64,000 nucleotides of DNA, taken from positions 53,861 through 117,860 of the forward strand of contig QANZ01031063.1 of NCBI GenBank assembly GCA_003254925.1, in the 5' to 3' direction. Both the position numbers and the translations under genes were made by a program. This DNA is from Chamaecrista fasciculata. Taxonomy: Eukaryota > Streptophyta > Magnoliopsida > Fabales > Fabaceae. Shown here one piece after another: positions 34,935 to 46,200 of this stretch; positions within the stretch are counted from its first letter, which is position 1, and every line of letters starts with the position of its first letter. The notes under the pieces are model-generated. The model worked only from the letters and a program-made list of their open reading frames with translations. It made no database searches and had not been told where the DNA came from.

Positions 34935-35543
34935 AGTATGTATAAGCTAGTGGGAAATCAAGTTTCATAATCGTCACGATCGACGCTTCTCATCTGTTTT
35001 GCCTTTTTTTTTAATCCTGGACAAAAGAATTTTCATTTTCATTTTGTCTAAGATTCCACCTTATTAATTATATGGAGATATGTCAATGTCGTTATTATCT
35101 GCCCTCTTCGGGCGAACTTCTCTAAAATTGACTTTTCTTCATTTTTGAAAAAGCAAACAAATGGCGAAAAGAATATTTCTTCATGTTTGAATAAAGCAAT
35201 CTAAGCCAGTAAGCCTATGTACCACCCACTTCCATCTGCATTCTGCATTATTTTGTCCTAATACCTATTGAAACTCAAAGCAGAAAGAATAACGATCGAC
35301 TAAAGGAGTGTGAAGAATATAGGATAATTATCTCATATAAAGGTAGGACCATTTCTTTTTTATCTTTTTGTGCATAAAAGCAACATGTTATGATAGAGAA
35401 ACTCATATATATACATGTTATGATTCAACCATAGGGTTCGGTTTTCATAACCATGCTAAAATGTTCCACCAGACTATAAAACATAAAAAAAAAATGTCAT
35501 TTACTATATTTGAGGTTATTCATCATCAAAACTAAAATTAGCT
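34935..35543. other. Intergenic upstream of the SINE
   Basis: No gene seen. Ordinary AT-rich sequence between the LTR element and the SINE at 35544. Confidence 0.4.
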
Positions 35544-35745
35544 TGCCAACAAAGACTAGCTCAGTTGGTAAGGAGTTGACTCATAACCCACAAGGTCGTG
35601 AGTTCGATTTCCACCCTCGATGTGAGGGCCTTGTTGGTAGGCGATCTGTAAGTACCTCTGTAAGCGCTCATAGAGCCTTGAGGCCTGCCCTGGTCTTGGT
35701 GAGCCCCTTGAGCTCAACTCACCTAAACTTTTTGCTTAAAAAAAA
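35544..35745 (+). mobile_element. tRNA-derived SINE
   Basis: An RNA polymerase III A box (tagctcagttggtaagga, from about 35556) and B box (ggtcgtgagttcgattt, about 35593-35609) are spaced as in a tRNA. A non-tRNA body follows, ending in an A-run. A 16-bp target duplication aaaactaaaattagct flanks it perfectly at 35528-35543 and 35746-35761, sharing As with the tail. It is 250 bp upstream of the polyphenol oxidase start. The tRNA-like head lacks a foldable complete cloverleaf, so it is not called as a tRNA gene. Confidence 0.85.
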
Positions 35746-35945
35746 AAAACTAAAATTAGCTCTGAACAAATATATAGTACATATATATAAGACTACTTGA
35801 GTGTCAAAATTAAATTAAAGGGTTTTAAATTTCATGAAAGTATAAGATATTTTCATATTTATGATACTTTTTTTTAAGGAATCATCATCCGTACGCAAGC
35901 TCTGTGTATCATCAACACTAGACTAACTAGTCCACACAAATCTCA

Positions 35946-35953
35946 TTATAAAA
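35946..35953 (+). promoter_or_regulatory. TATA box of polyphenol oxidase
   Basis: ttataaaa lies about 70 bp upstream of the ATG at 36019, a normal distance for a short plant leader. The SINE ends about 200 bp upstream of it. Confidence 0.5.
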
Positions 35954-36018
35954 AGTGACTATTGATGGGTTTATATGTACATACATATATCCTCTCAAAG
36001 TAAGATAGCCAAATCAAC

Positions 36019-38473
36019 ATGGCCAATACATTACTCTCATCATCATCTTCATCTTTTTTGTCCTATTGTACTTCTTCCTTGAGTCCAATAATATTTCCCA
36101 GAAAAACCTCTCATCATCATCATGGTTCTACACTATCATGCAAAGCCAAACACAGCCATGATAATGATGATGAAAGACCTAAAACAAACCCTCATCACCA
36201 TCATCATGAAGACCTACCACCACTACCATACATCCTAGGCAACAACTACAACAAGAGGAGGAATATAGTCCTCGGACTTGGCTCCCTCGGCGCCGCAGCC
36301 ACTCTCGGCACCAGTAACCCCCTCGCTGCCTTCGCTGACCCGATTTTAGCGCCGGACATCTTCGATTGCGGCCCAGTGGACTTACCGGATGGCGCAAAAC
36401 CAACCGATTGTTGCCCTCCAACTTCCAAAAACATCATAGACTTCAAGCCACCTTCAGTTACCTCATTCCCAACTAGGATTAGACCAGCGGCTCACATGGT
36501 GACCGAGGAGTACGTAAGAAAATACAAGAGAGCAGTTGGATTGATGAAATCGCTGCCGTCGGATGATCCACGTAACTTCTACCAACAAGCCAACGTACAC
36601 TGTGCTTATTGCAACGGCGCGTATCACCAAGTAGGGTTTCCGGATCTTGATCTTCAAGTACACAATTCATGGCTCTTCTTTCCGTTTCACCGATGCTATC
36701 TTTACTTCCATGAGAGAATCTTGGGGAGCTTGATTGGTGATCCTACTTTTGCTTTGCCCTTCTGGAATTATGATGCTCAACCTGGCATGCAGATTCCACG
36801 TCTTTATACGGATGACAAATCTGCTATTTATGATCCTATGAGAGATTCAACGCACCAACCTCCCTCACTTGTAGACCTTGACTTTGATGATGATTCTACT
36901 ATCAATATTGCTAGTGTGCAAGCCAACCTCACCATCATGTACAAGCAAGTGGTTAATGCTAGGCTCCCAAGGTAATTTATAAAAGGTTAAAAGGCTCATT
37001 TTGGTCATAAATATATGCTATAATGTTTATTTTGGTCCTTTATGTTTCAAATTGTTCAAATTAGTCCAATATGTTGACAAAATATTTCATTTTGGTCCCA
37101 AACTATTAAATTTATTCATATTTCTCTCACCTCTCATTTCAAATTCAAAAGACTTGTTAAGAGTAACTCATAGTTCTGAATTCTTCATATTCGAACTTCA
37201 AATGAGAGATATGATCAATTTTTCTTGTTTGACCATGAAACAAGCAGTCTACTTACAAGACCAATTCGACCTCGTTTGTTGATGGTCCAACTAAATAGAG
37301 AAAATACTTTTTGAAAACAATATTAGCTTTGTACTTGTCACATTCAAACTTAAAATGGGAGAAATATGATCATATTTAATAGTTCAGAACTAAAACAAAA
37401 TATTTCGTTAACATTTAGGACTAATTTGAACATTTTAAAACATAAAGGACCAAAATGAAAATTAGACATAAATATAAGACCAAAATGACCCTTTAACCTT
37501 TATAAAATATATATACATTGTCTTAAAACTTGGTAATATATATGTATTTATTTCCTTCCCATATAAATATTTGCCATTTTTTTTGGTATTAAAAGTGTTT
37601 GATTGTAAATATAGGGTGTTCTTCGGGGAAGCTTACCGAGCCGGAGACGATCCAGACCCAGGTATAGGGTCGGTTGAGAATGTCCCACACAACACGGTCC
37701 ACGGATGGACCGGCAGCAATGACCAGCCGAACCGGGAAAACATGGGAGATTTTTATTCAGCTGCAAGAGACCCCATTTTCTATTGCCACCATTCCAACAT
37801 CGACAGATTGTGGAACATCTGGAAGACTCTTCCGGGAGGTAAACGACAAGATATCACCGACCCAGATTGGTTAAACGCAGCCTTCCTGTTTTACGACGAG
37901 AATAAGAACGTCGTACGCGTCAAAGTCAAGGACTGTCTCGACACCAAACTCCAACTCGGCTATGACTACCAGAAAGTCCCCATTCCTTGGGCTAATACTA
38001 AGCCCAAGCCCAAGCCCAGGCACAATGAAGTTCCCAAAAAGAGAACGACGAAAACGGCAGTGTCGTTTCCTGTGGTGCTTGATTCTGTTGTGAGTGTGAT
38101 AGTGAAAAGGCCAAAGAAGGGAAAAAGGAGTAAGAAGGAGAAGGAAGAGGAAGAAGAGGTTTTGGTGATTGAAGGGATTGAGTTCGATCGGAATAAGGCT
38201 GTGAAGTTCGATGTTTATGTTAATGATGAAGATGACGTCATTATTACACCGGAGGATACTGAGTTCGTGGGTAGTTATGTGAGCGTGCCACACACGCACA
38301 TACGCAAAAACTATAAGACTAGGGTGAAAACAAAGTTAACGTTGTTGTTGACGGATTTGTTGGAGGATTTGGGAGCTAAGGATGATGAGAGTGTTCGGGT
38401 GACATTGGTTCCTAAATGTGGCGTTGGCCTTGTCACTATTAACTCCCTCAACATCCAACTTGTGGCCGAGTGA
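36019..38473 (+). CDS. Polyphenol oxidase (tyrosinase/catechol oxidase), plastid-targeted
   Basis: Two exons (36019-36971 and 37615-38473) joined at a GT-AG intron that splits an Arg codon give 603 residues. It oxidises o-diphenols, and sometimes monophenols, to quinones in the thylakoid lumen. A Ser-rich transit peptide is followed by a twin-Arg lumen signal (KRRNIVLGLGSLGAA, from 79) with likely cleavage after AFA (about 106). CuA ligands: His194 in HCAYC, His215, His224; Cys198 is placed for the thioether to His215. CuB: His343, His347, His377, with gate Phe364. The DWL motif is at 402-404, the Y-x-Y landmark at 434-436 and KFDV at 515-518. The C-terminal shield is preceded by a Lys/Glu-rich stretch (481-499). 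Two poly-His tracts (32-35, 59-63) in the targeting region are unusual. All key residues are present, so it should be functional. The aurone synthase group is homologous, so the substrate is open. Confidence 0.95.
36985..37498. mobile_element. MULE-like element inside the polyphenol oxidase intron
   Basis: Termini ggttaaaaggctcattttgg and ccaaaatgaccctttaacc are inverted. A perfect 9-bp target duplication tttataaaa lies at 36976-36984 and 37499-37507. The 514-bp element makes up 80% of the 643-bp intron and begins 13 bp after the splice donor. Related elements are at 58642-59184, 44541-45382 and 17534-18872. Confidence 0.9.
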
Positions 38474-39893
38474 GTGCGTGAGTGAGCTCGGTATTAATGT
38501 ATTATATTGGAACCTACCTTTATTAATTTCCTCACTATATTTCTCAAATTATATATGTATTGAGATTTCAAATAAGAGGAAATAAGAATTTCAAAAATGT
38601 TTTTAATTACGTTAATTATGTTGGCGGAATTGGTAATTAGCTCTCTTACGTGTAGGTACACCGACGCCGTGATATATATATATTGGGTTATAATTCTTGA
38701 CATGAGATGCATGCAATTGTTGATGTGATATAAATATAATCATTGATCCGATCCAATAGTATTTAATAATGAATAAGTAACTTATTGAAGAGGTAAACTT
38801 TATATTTGTTGAGAAATTAAAATTTGACCCCTTAACCTATGTGAAATTATAGTATTGTCTAAAACATAAAATATTTTTATTTGACCCAGAACTTATTTTG
38901 TCTCTAATGTTTGCTGAAAATTTCATTTTCATCCCTAAATATAATCACCACCGAATTAATTTGATCATTGAGCAGTGGAAAACAACCCAAGATTTTTCAT
39001 TATGTTAGATAACGACGCATGAACCTGCCATTAATGATAAGAAAGTGTTTTCTTATTCTCTAAAAAAATTAAATTAACCCCCTTCTTTTTTCATATATAT
39101 ATATATATGTTTGGATCAATGTTGCCTACGGGATTCCCATACTTTGTTTTTCTTGTTGTAAAGTTTCGTTCACATCCTAAGCAAGAAAAATAAAATCACT
39201 TACGCTCACATTAGGTCACCTAATTTGAGTTCCTTTTCTGTGAGAAAGACAACAAATACTGCCAAATCATCATAAGTATTATCTTATTATTAATTGATAA
39301 GACATAATAAAGCATGATTAGCCCGCAATCTCAACATAATCATATTGTTATACTTCCCGATTTAGACCCCAAAACAGAGGAAGAACGAGATCGTTAGGGA
39401 TTTGAAAATATTAATCATCATGATAATCCCTTTGTATCAGTCATCTATTCCATAATGAGAGACAATATTTAGTCATTTATCAATTATCATAAAGCACTTT
39501 GCATGATTCATTTCCTAACTATTTGTTAAAAATTAAAATGTCTATGTGAAGGATGTTAGCTAATTATTTTAACCAAAAATTAATTAAATAAAATTTAAAA
39601 AATTTGTTATGTAATGAACATTTTTTATAGTGGCTGTTTGCGAAGAATTGAAGTACACGAGGGACCTGTGTTTCTTTGAGTGCATAATCATACATATAAA
39701 CCAAGTTGTTTTTCTTTATTGGGCCAAAGATCCAGATCAAGTTTGCATGCAATTTATTGTGTACTTTCCAACTCTCATTCTATACTTGTATAATAATCCA
39801 TATAGATAATAAACAACAAAATGAAAACTTATGCGCAAAGCGCAATGCAATATCTGACGAATCGTGGTTATTTCCGAAAGAGTAAGAGACACA
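38474..39893. other. Intergenic between polyphenol oxidase and MATE (convergent genes)
   Basis: No gene. AT-rich, with an AT run near 39096-39109. The two genes are convergent, so this interval holds both 3' ends. I could not place polyadenylation signals with confidence. Confidence 0.5.
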
Positions 39894-41571
39894 TCAAGTG
39901 AGGATCGGATTGGAGGCAGACCACTCGTTGACGCGCGTGTAAGCATTACAAGCCTGGAAATTTAATTACAGAAGAATTAGTCTACAATATTGCATATATA
40001 TATATATATTGTTAAAATTCAGAACCCATCAATCAATATATCTATCTATATATGTATATATATATATACCTCCTTGTCCCAATCGCATCGCACAGTGATA
40101 ATGATGAGTGTCAACGTTTGAATTCCAGTTCCACCGAGGAGCATTCCACCCCATATCCCCTGCATCCATAAATTAATCCTCCAATTTCGTGGACAAAATC
40201 TAATTTTGGTCCTCAAACATAAGGTAACTTTCTTTATGGTCCTTAAACTTTTTTTTGTGTAATTTTAGTCTTTTTTCATTTGTTTTACTTTTAGTCCAAA
40301 ACATGATTTCGTTTGGTTTCTGTAAGAGAAAAATCTTTCACAATAAGTGTCTAACTCACGAATAACAACAAATTTAAGACGGAATTATGTTTTAGACTAA
40401 TAGTGAAACTAATAAGAAAAAATATTAAAAATGAAAACAAAACTCACTCTATAATTCAAGGCCCATATGAGATTTTTGACATTGATTGATTTATTTAAGA
40501 GTAAATTAACAATTTAATCTCTGAAAAATCACCGAGCAGACAAGTCGGTCTCTGAAAGATTAAAATACACATTTAGTTCCTGAAAGATTAAAATAGTATA
40601 CTTTTTACTTTTTAGTCACTAAAAAATTAAAACGGTATACTATTTAGTTCATAATAAAAATGATTAATGAGTATACCATTTTGATCATTCATGAAACTAA
40701 ACTGTATATTTCAATCTTTCAGAAATCAAGTTGTTAGCTCGTTGATCTTTTAAGGATCAAATTATTAGTTTACTCTTTATTTAAGGATACCTTGACGCCG
40801 AGGTTGAAGAGCCAGCCCATGAAGAAGCCAAGTGGGAGGCCAATAACGTAGTAACAACCAATGTTAATATATGCGACGGTGGATTGCCACCCTGAACCCA
40901 CAGCCACTCCTGACAAAACGGGTTGAACGCTGTTGAGCAGAATGGTGAGTGCTAACAAATAAGTCATGTCATCCACGGCTTCAAGCACATCAGAACTTGA
41001 TGTGAATATATAAGCAATCTGGCCACGTAGAGCGATTATTATCAAACAGAACAACAGCCCGATCACCGTTGATTCTGCCACTGATACTTGCGTTGCAAAT
41101 TTTGCTGCCTTTCCATTCCCTCCTCCTAGCTCATTCGCTACCCTTACCCTGTCATTTTCATATAATTAATTCAGACATACTTATATAATTCAAAGTGTGA
41201 TGACAAATCAGTGAATGAATGAATATAATGGCTATTCCTTGGGGGAGTTTGATTGTGATATACAAGAAACGAAATATATATGAAGTGAAAATTACCCAGC
41301 ACCGGCAAAGAAAGCTAGAGGAATCATCATTTCCCACCCACTGATAGTCATGCTGCAAAACCCAATCCCACCATTAATAAGCTAAGAGGTAAGTACTTAG
41401 AATAAAAAGATCAAATGTAAATTTGGTCGCATATCTTTTGCTCAATTTCTAATTTGGTCACGTATCTTTTTTGTTACACTTTTAGTCTCGTATCATTACA
41501 AAAGGTTCCATTTTGGACTCATATCTTTGAGTCAGATTTGAAAATTGGTCTTATATCTTTTCAAAAGGTCC

Positions 41572-41606
<35 letters not shown>

Positions 41607-43330
41607 GAGACTAAATCTGCAAGTGACCTAAAGATATGGATCAATTCTACTCTTGACTCAAAGATATAGGATCATATTGGGATCTGACCCAAAAATATAA
41701 AACTAAATCTGTAACAAGATATAAGATCAAATTTACAATTGAAAAAAGAATGAAAATAGAAAGTTGACCATATAGAGAGAGCGTCCACGGCCACTGTAGC
41801 ATTGTTTAAGTGGCCAGTCATGAGTATGAGTATCCGATAGTACCAGTTCTCTAAGCTGCAATAAATTGAACAAGTGATACATGAGCGAGCATGTGAGTTA
41901 TTTGGAGTGAAACAGAAATGTACATGTATGTACCAGAGCATGATGCCAGAAGCAGCAGAGAGTTTGAGGAATTGGCAGAGGGAAGAAAAGGCATGTAAGG
42001 AATAGCCAGTCCACGTGGAAGGGCATCCACCACAAACCATATAGCAATAGGGTCCAACCACAAGGAGCCACCAGGAGACATCAAGAGAAATAGCTGCACC
42101 CACCACACCCAAACGGCACACACAGACTAGCACCCAGCACGTGACCACATTGACCACTAGCCCCAAAAGAGAAACCCAAGCTAGCACCCACGCCTTCAAC
42201 TGGCTCTGAAAGAACCTCTGAAGAGGGAACTGAAATGCGAAGCTGAAATGCAGAGGAATTAGCCAAAGAGCCACCACCCCTGACTCCTTCGCCACCTCAT
42301 CACTCTCACCCAACCATTTTAGGATCGGAGTCGTCAACACGTATAACGGCAATAACAAAACGCAACAGAACAACAGAACAAGCCATGACCGTTGTAAGTA
42401 TATTCCTAACATGGAATACCTCTTTGCCCCAAATGCCTGCCCGCATAGTGTCTCCAATGCGCTTGCCATCCCCAACTATACAACCATGCATACGTCAATT
42501 AATTAATCAAATTGTCATATGTCTAATGTAGAGATAACAAAAAACATCAAACAAAATCATATCTCGAACTAACTCTATAACAAATAAAAAAGAAAAAACC
42601 TACTATTTGATCTATGAATTTACACTAAGTCAATTAATTAATCACTGAATAATCAAAACATACTACTTAGTCCCTGAATTATTGCAATTGTCAACGATTT
42701 AGTAAATTCAGGGACCAAATAGTATAAATTTGGTACAAATTAAAAGATCAAAAAGTATAAGATTAGTTCAAATTCAGGAACCAAATAGTTTAATTTACTA
42801 TAAATTCAGAGACTAAAAAATATAAAATTAGTTCAAATTTAGGGACCAAATAGTTGATAATTAAAATATTTCAGTGACCAAATTGTGTATTTCAGATTAT
42901 TCTGGAACTGATTAGTTAACTCGTTATAAATTTAGATATCAAATATTAGGTTTCTGAATACAAAATGTCTAAAAATCAAATTAAAAGTTTGATTATTGAT
43001 AATTAACCCACACCAAGATTGAATAATGATAAGAAATTATGAAAGAAAGAAGCAGAATGGATAGGAGGTGCGTACGAGGAGGCCGAAGTTGAAACCGACG
43101 ATGACGGTGTTGGCGATAGAAATGGCGGCGAGATGGATGTCGCCGAGGTGGCCGGCGAAAGCTTGAGTGACGATGTTCATGGTGAATACGGCGATGCGGG
43201 AAAAGATAGAAGGACCTACGATCACCCAGAGTTTCTGGGACTCAATCCATACCTTTCTCACCAATGTTTGTTTCTCTTCTTGTGGGAGCAGAGATTGGGT
43301 AAGCCTGAGAATGCCTTCAGCTTCCTCCAT
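39894..43330 (-). CDS. MATE (DTX) efflux transporter, seven exons
   Basis: Minus-strand exons: 43330-43076, 42475-41934, 41855-41769, 41352-41296, 41148-40791, 40159-40070 and 39953-39894. All introns are GT-AG and the phases agree, giving 1449 nt or 482 residues, the usual length of plant DTX proteins. Recognisable segments are IFSRIAVFTMNIVTQAFAGHLG (helix 1), GMASALETLCGQAFGAKRY (helix 2), LENWYYRILILMTGHL (helix 7 region), ISGWEMMIPLAFFAGAGVRVANELGGG and GVAVGSGWQ. MATE proteins are H+- or Na+-coupled antiporters with 12 helices, in the vacuolar or plasma membrane. Some carry flavonoid glycosides, alkaloids or citrate. The start is the ATG at 43330; an earlier in-frame GTG is not needed. 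Introns 1, 3 and 5 carry repeats. No frameshift or stop was found, so it looks functional. The substrate cannot be read from sequence. Confidence 0.92.
40500..40776. mobile_element. MITE in MATE intron 5
   Basis: Termini agtaaattaacaatttaat and caaattattagtttactct are inverted. A perfect 9-bp target duplication ttatttaag lies at 40491-40499 and 40777-40785. The 277-bp element ends 14 bp from the 5' splice donor of intron 5 (40790 on the minus strand), so it arrived very close to the exon edge without breaking it. Confidence 0.85.
41409..41742. mobile_element. Foldback MITE in MATE intron 3
   Basis: Arms atgtaaatttggtcgcatatc and the complement of agatataagatcaaatttaca form an imperfect inverted repeat. 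An AT microsatellite of about 30 bp (41572-41605) sits at its centre, as in a hairpin loop. The right arm ends about 26 bp from the end of exon 3. Target duplication not resolved. Confidence 0.55.
42595..42965. repeat. Degraded inverted/direct repeats in MATE intron 1
   Basis: Several copies of ttcagggaccaaatagt and their complements (ctatttgatctatgaattt, tagtccctgaatt) occur in 370 bp. This looks like a decayed long-TIR element of the same broad type as elsewhere in the window. No coding content. Confidence 0.5.
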
Positions 43331-44540
43331 GGATATCACTAAACTTAATTAAACCATGCATCTTCTAATAACAATTATGCATCTTCTTATATTCAACCTC
43401 TCAACTTACACTACTACGTACAGTTTAATTAATTAATCAAGTAATTTGGACAAGAAAATCCAAAATCCAAAGTTTTAATTCTACGGGTACTGGTTCACAT
43501 TTGATTAATTTATTTTTAAAAATTATGGGATATAATTAAATACAAAAATATTTAATTAGAAACAAAATTATAAAATATAAATTTATTTGATATTTTTTCT
43601 TTTTTAAAATAGTAAAAGCATGAACATTTTGTTTACTTATCTAAATACATAAAAAATAAAATTAGATAGAAACATGATTATAAGTATTAAGATTATTCAT
43701 AAAGTACGGCTATAAGTATGTATCGAGTACAGGTACGACATCAATATTAAAGTATTTGGTGCTTCATATAATAATACAATTTCTCTTCTACTTCGTAAAT
43801 TCTACTTTTGGTTGGATTATTTCTTATAAATAATCTTTATTTAAGAATTAGCACTAATTATAAGTGCTAATATAAAATATAACGTATCTAAATTAAGTTA
43901 GTAATTTTTTTGGAAACATCGTCTAATTAAATTCACAATCTATAAATATAATAGAACCATTTTGTGATAGGTTTATTTAAAATTATTGAACTCATTTAAA
44001 AAATGAGAGCCAGCCTAAGATCTAATAAAAAAATCAATCTCTTATTACATTAATCTTTTTAATTCTACTATTGATATTGATTCATTTCTTTTAACATATA
44101 TTTATATATATTATAATTATTTATCTATATTATAATGATTTTGTTATATATATTTTTGTATTAAAAGAAAAGGAGCCAGTTCTTCCTCGCTTCCTCTCAT
44201 GTTTGTGTTTTAGTTGGTCAGTATCTGAATTTCTTCAATCGACAGTTCTGGAATCGTGAATGACAGCATTTACAAATTACAGGTAAGGAAATTACTACAA
44301 TAATTTACTTTTAAACTGATTTCATAAATAGACAGATATTATTCTTATAAGCGAACTTTTTAAATTGAAGTAATTTAGACGAATCTTAACATTATTTAAA
44401 GAATTTTGATATTGAAAATGCTAATTTGCTCCACCATTTCTGCATAATCTAATTTAAGCTAAAAAAAATAATTGTGAAAATTAAAAGACAGTAGTTCATT
44501 GAAAACCTTGTGAAATTATGCAAAAAAGAAGGAATAAAAT
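43331..44540. other. Upstream region of the MATE gene
   Basis: No gene seen. AT-rich. This must hold the minus-strand promoter, but I could not choose between several TATA-like words. Confidence 0.4.
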
Positions 44541-45382
44541 AGATCAAAGTACAATTTTGATCTCTTATCTGAGGAGTAAATTGTAATCTAGCGCTTTATC
44601 TTTTTTCTTTTTGATTTTGGTCCTATATCTTTCTCAGAAGTTTCACTCCATGGTCCCAACAACTGAAGGTGGTCATATCTTATTTTAAGTCCGATTACAA
44701 TGAATTTAGAGCAATAGATAAGTTATTCTTGACGAGTTTTTTTTTTATTTAGTTGGGGTCATCAACAAACAAGATTCAATTTGACTCCTAAAGTGGGTCA
44801 CTCGTTTCATAGTCAAATAAACAAAGTCGATCATATTTCTCTAGTCTGATTGCGACAAGTTTGGAGCTCCAGATTACTTTTGATAAATAATTTTTCTACC
44901 TGGTTGAGACCGTAAGGAAATGAGATCAAATTTGGCCCAAAATTTAAAAATTATGAAAAATCACTTTCAGACACAATTTGACTTCATTTGTTGACGGTCA
45001 CAAATGGGCAGAAAAATGACTCGTCAAAAGTGACTTTTAGCTCTGAACTTGTCGCAATCGGACTTGAAACTAGTGAAATATGACCAACTTCGCTCATTAG
45101 ACTATAAAACTATCAGTCTACTTTCGGAGCCCAATTTGAACTTGTTTGTTGACGGTCCAAACTGGACAAAGAAAATACTCATCAAGAATAACCTGTGACT
45201 TCGAACTCGTCGCAATCAGACTTAATACGAGAAAGTTATGATCATATTCAATTGTTGGGATCAAGAAGTCAAATTTTTTAAAAGATATAAGACTAAAATC
45301 GTCAAATAAATAAATAAATAAAAGGCTAGATTGCAATTTATCCAAAGATAAAAGAGTAAGGGACTAAAATTACAATTTAACC
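44541..45382. mobile_element. MULE-like element, long inverted arms
   Basis: The outer arms (agatcaaagtacaattttga and aaaattacaatttaacc) and inner arms (gagtaaattgtaatctagc and gctagattgcaatttatcc) are inverted. The core shares words with 36985-37498, 17534-18872 and 58642-59184 (ttgttgacggtcc, actcatcaa, cgaactcgtcgcaatc). The flanking 9-mers match at about 7 of 9. No transposase. Confidence 0.6.
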
Positions 45383-46200
45383 AATAAGAGAAGATGCGTC
45401 ACAAAAAATTAACATATGCTTGGTGCAAATAACATTTTTTTCATTTTCAAAAAAGTTATAACTGAATGATAAGAAAACAAATCACTATTAAGTTGAGAGC
45501 TATAATTCAAATTGTAAGAAAACAAATTAATTTTAGACAAAAGTACAAAAGATAAGCTGTAATCAACTTTCAATTTAAACTTAGTTATACAAATAACAAT
45601 ACAATTAGTCACGTCATTTGGTTCACCAATGCCAATTATGGTGATATCAAACTAAACAAGGCTAGGAGGTCGGTATGTGTAGTATATTTCGGTGTCACTG
45701 TCTGTGCCTTGTTAGCCTTTACCCAAAATCACTTGTTTCCACTTTTCCCATTGTGCCCTCAATAAATCACTAAGTAATGCAACCAATTCAGTAATATTCT
45801 CTTTGCCCAAAAGACAAACCAAAGTATCCAATACCTTTGTGATTTGTTTCTACTTTCTATAAACTAGTGGTTCCAATTTAATGCACTCAGTTTGATAACA
45901 AACAAAATTAACATAAGCATGCAAAGTTAAGCAGTTTTTTCTTTTTTCTTTAAATTCTCTTTTTGGTAATTTGATTGGATTTCAAGTCTTAAAACTATAC
46001 ATATCATCTTGTACCACATAATTCGTTAAAAAGGTTAGATAAATATCTTTTTATTAAACCAACTTAATTAATATTTGAATCATCGTTAACCTTGGTTTTA
46101 AAAAGAAAGATTGATTTTTCAAAAGAAATAAAATAAATCATTGATTTGTTCTATTTATTGGTTCAGTTTACAAGCTGTAACAAAGAAAAGAGAAAACAAT
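45383..46200. other. Intergenic
   Basis: No gene seen. Two short ORFs lie at or near this interval without recognisable domains: 45409-45612 minus, inside it, and 45118-45345 minus, just before it within the preceding element. Confidence 0.4.

Noticed and set aside
38620..38700. tRNA-Leu-like sequence (ttggcggaattggtaa)
   Set aside because: Only an A-box-like match; no acceptor stem or B box could be folded.
43331..43339. Three extra codons before the MATE start
   Set aside because: They depend on a GTG start; the ATG at 43330 is sufficient and normal for plants.
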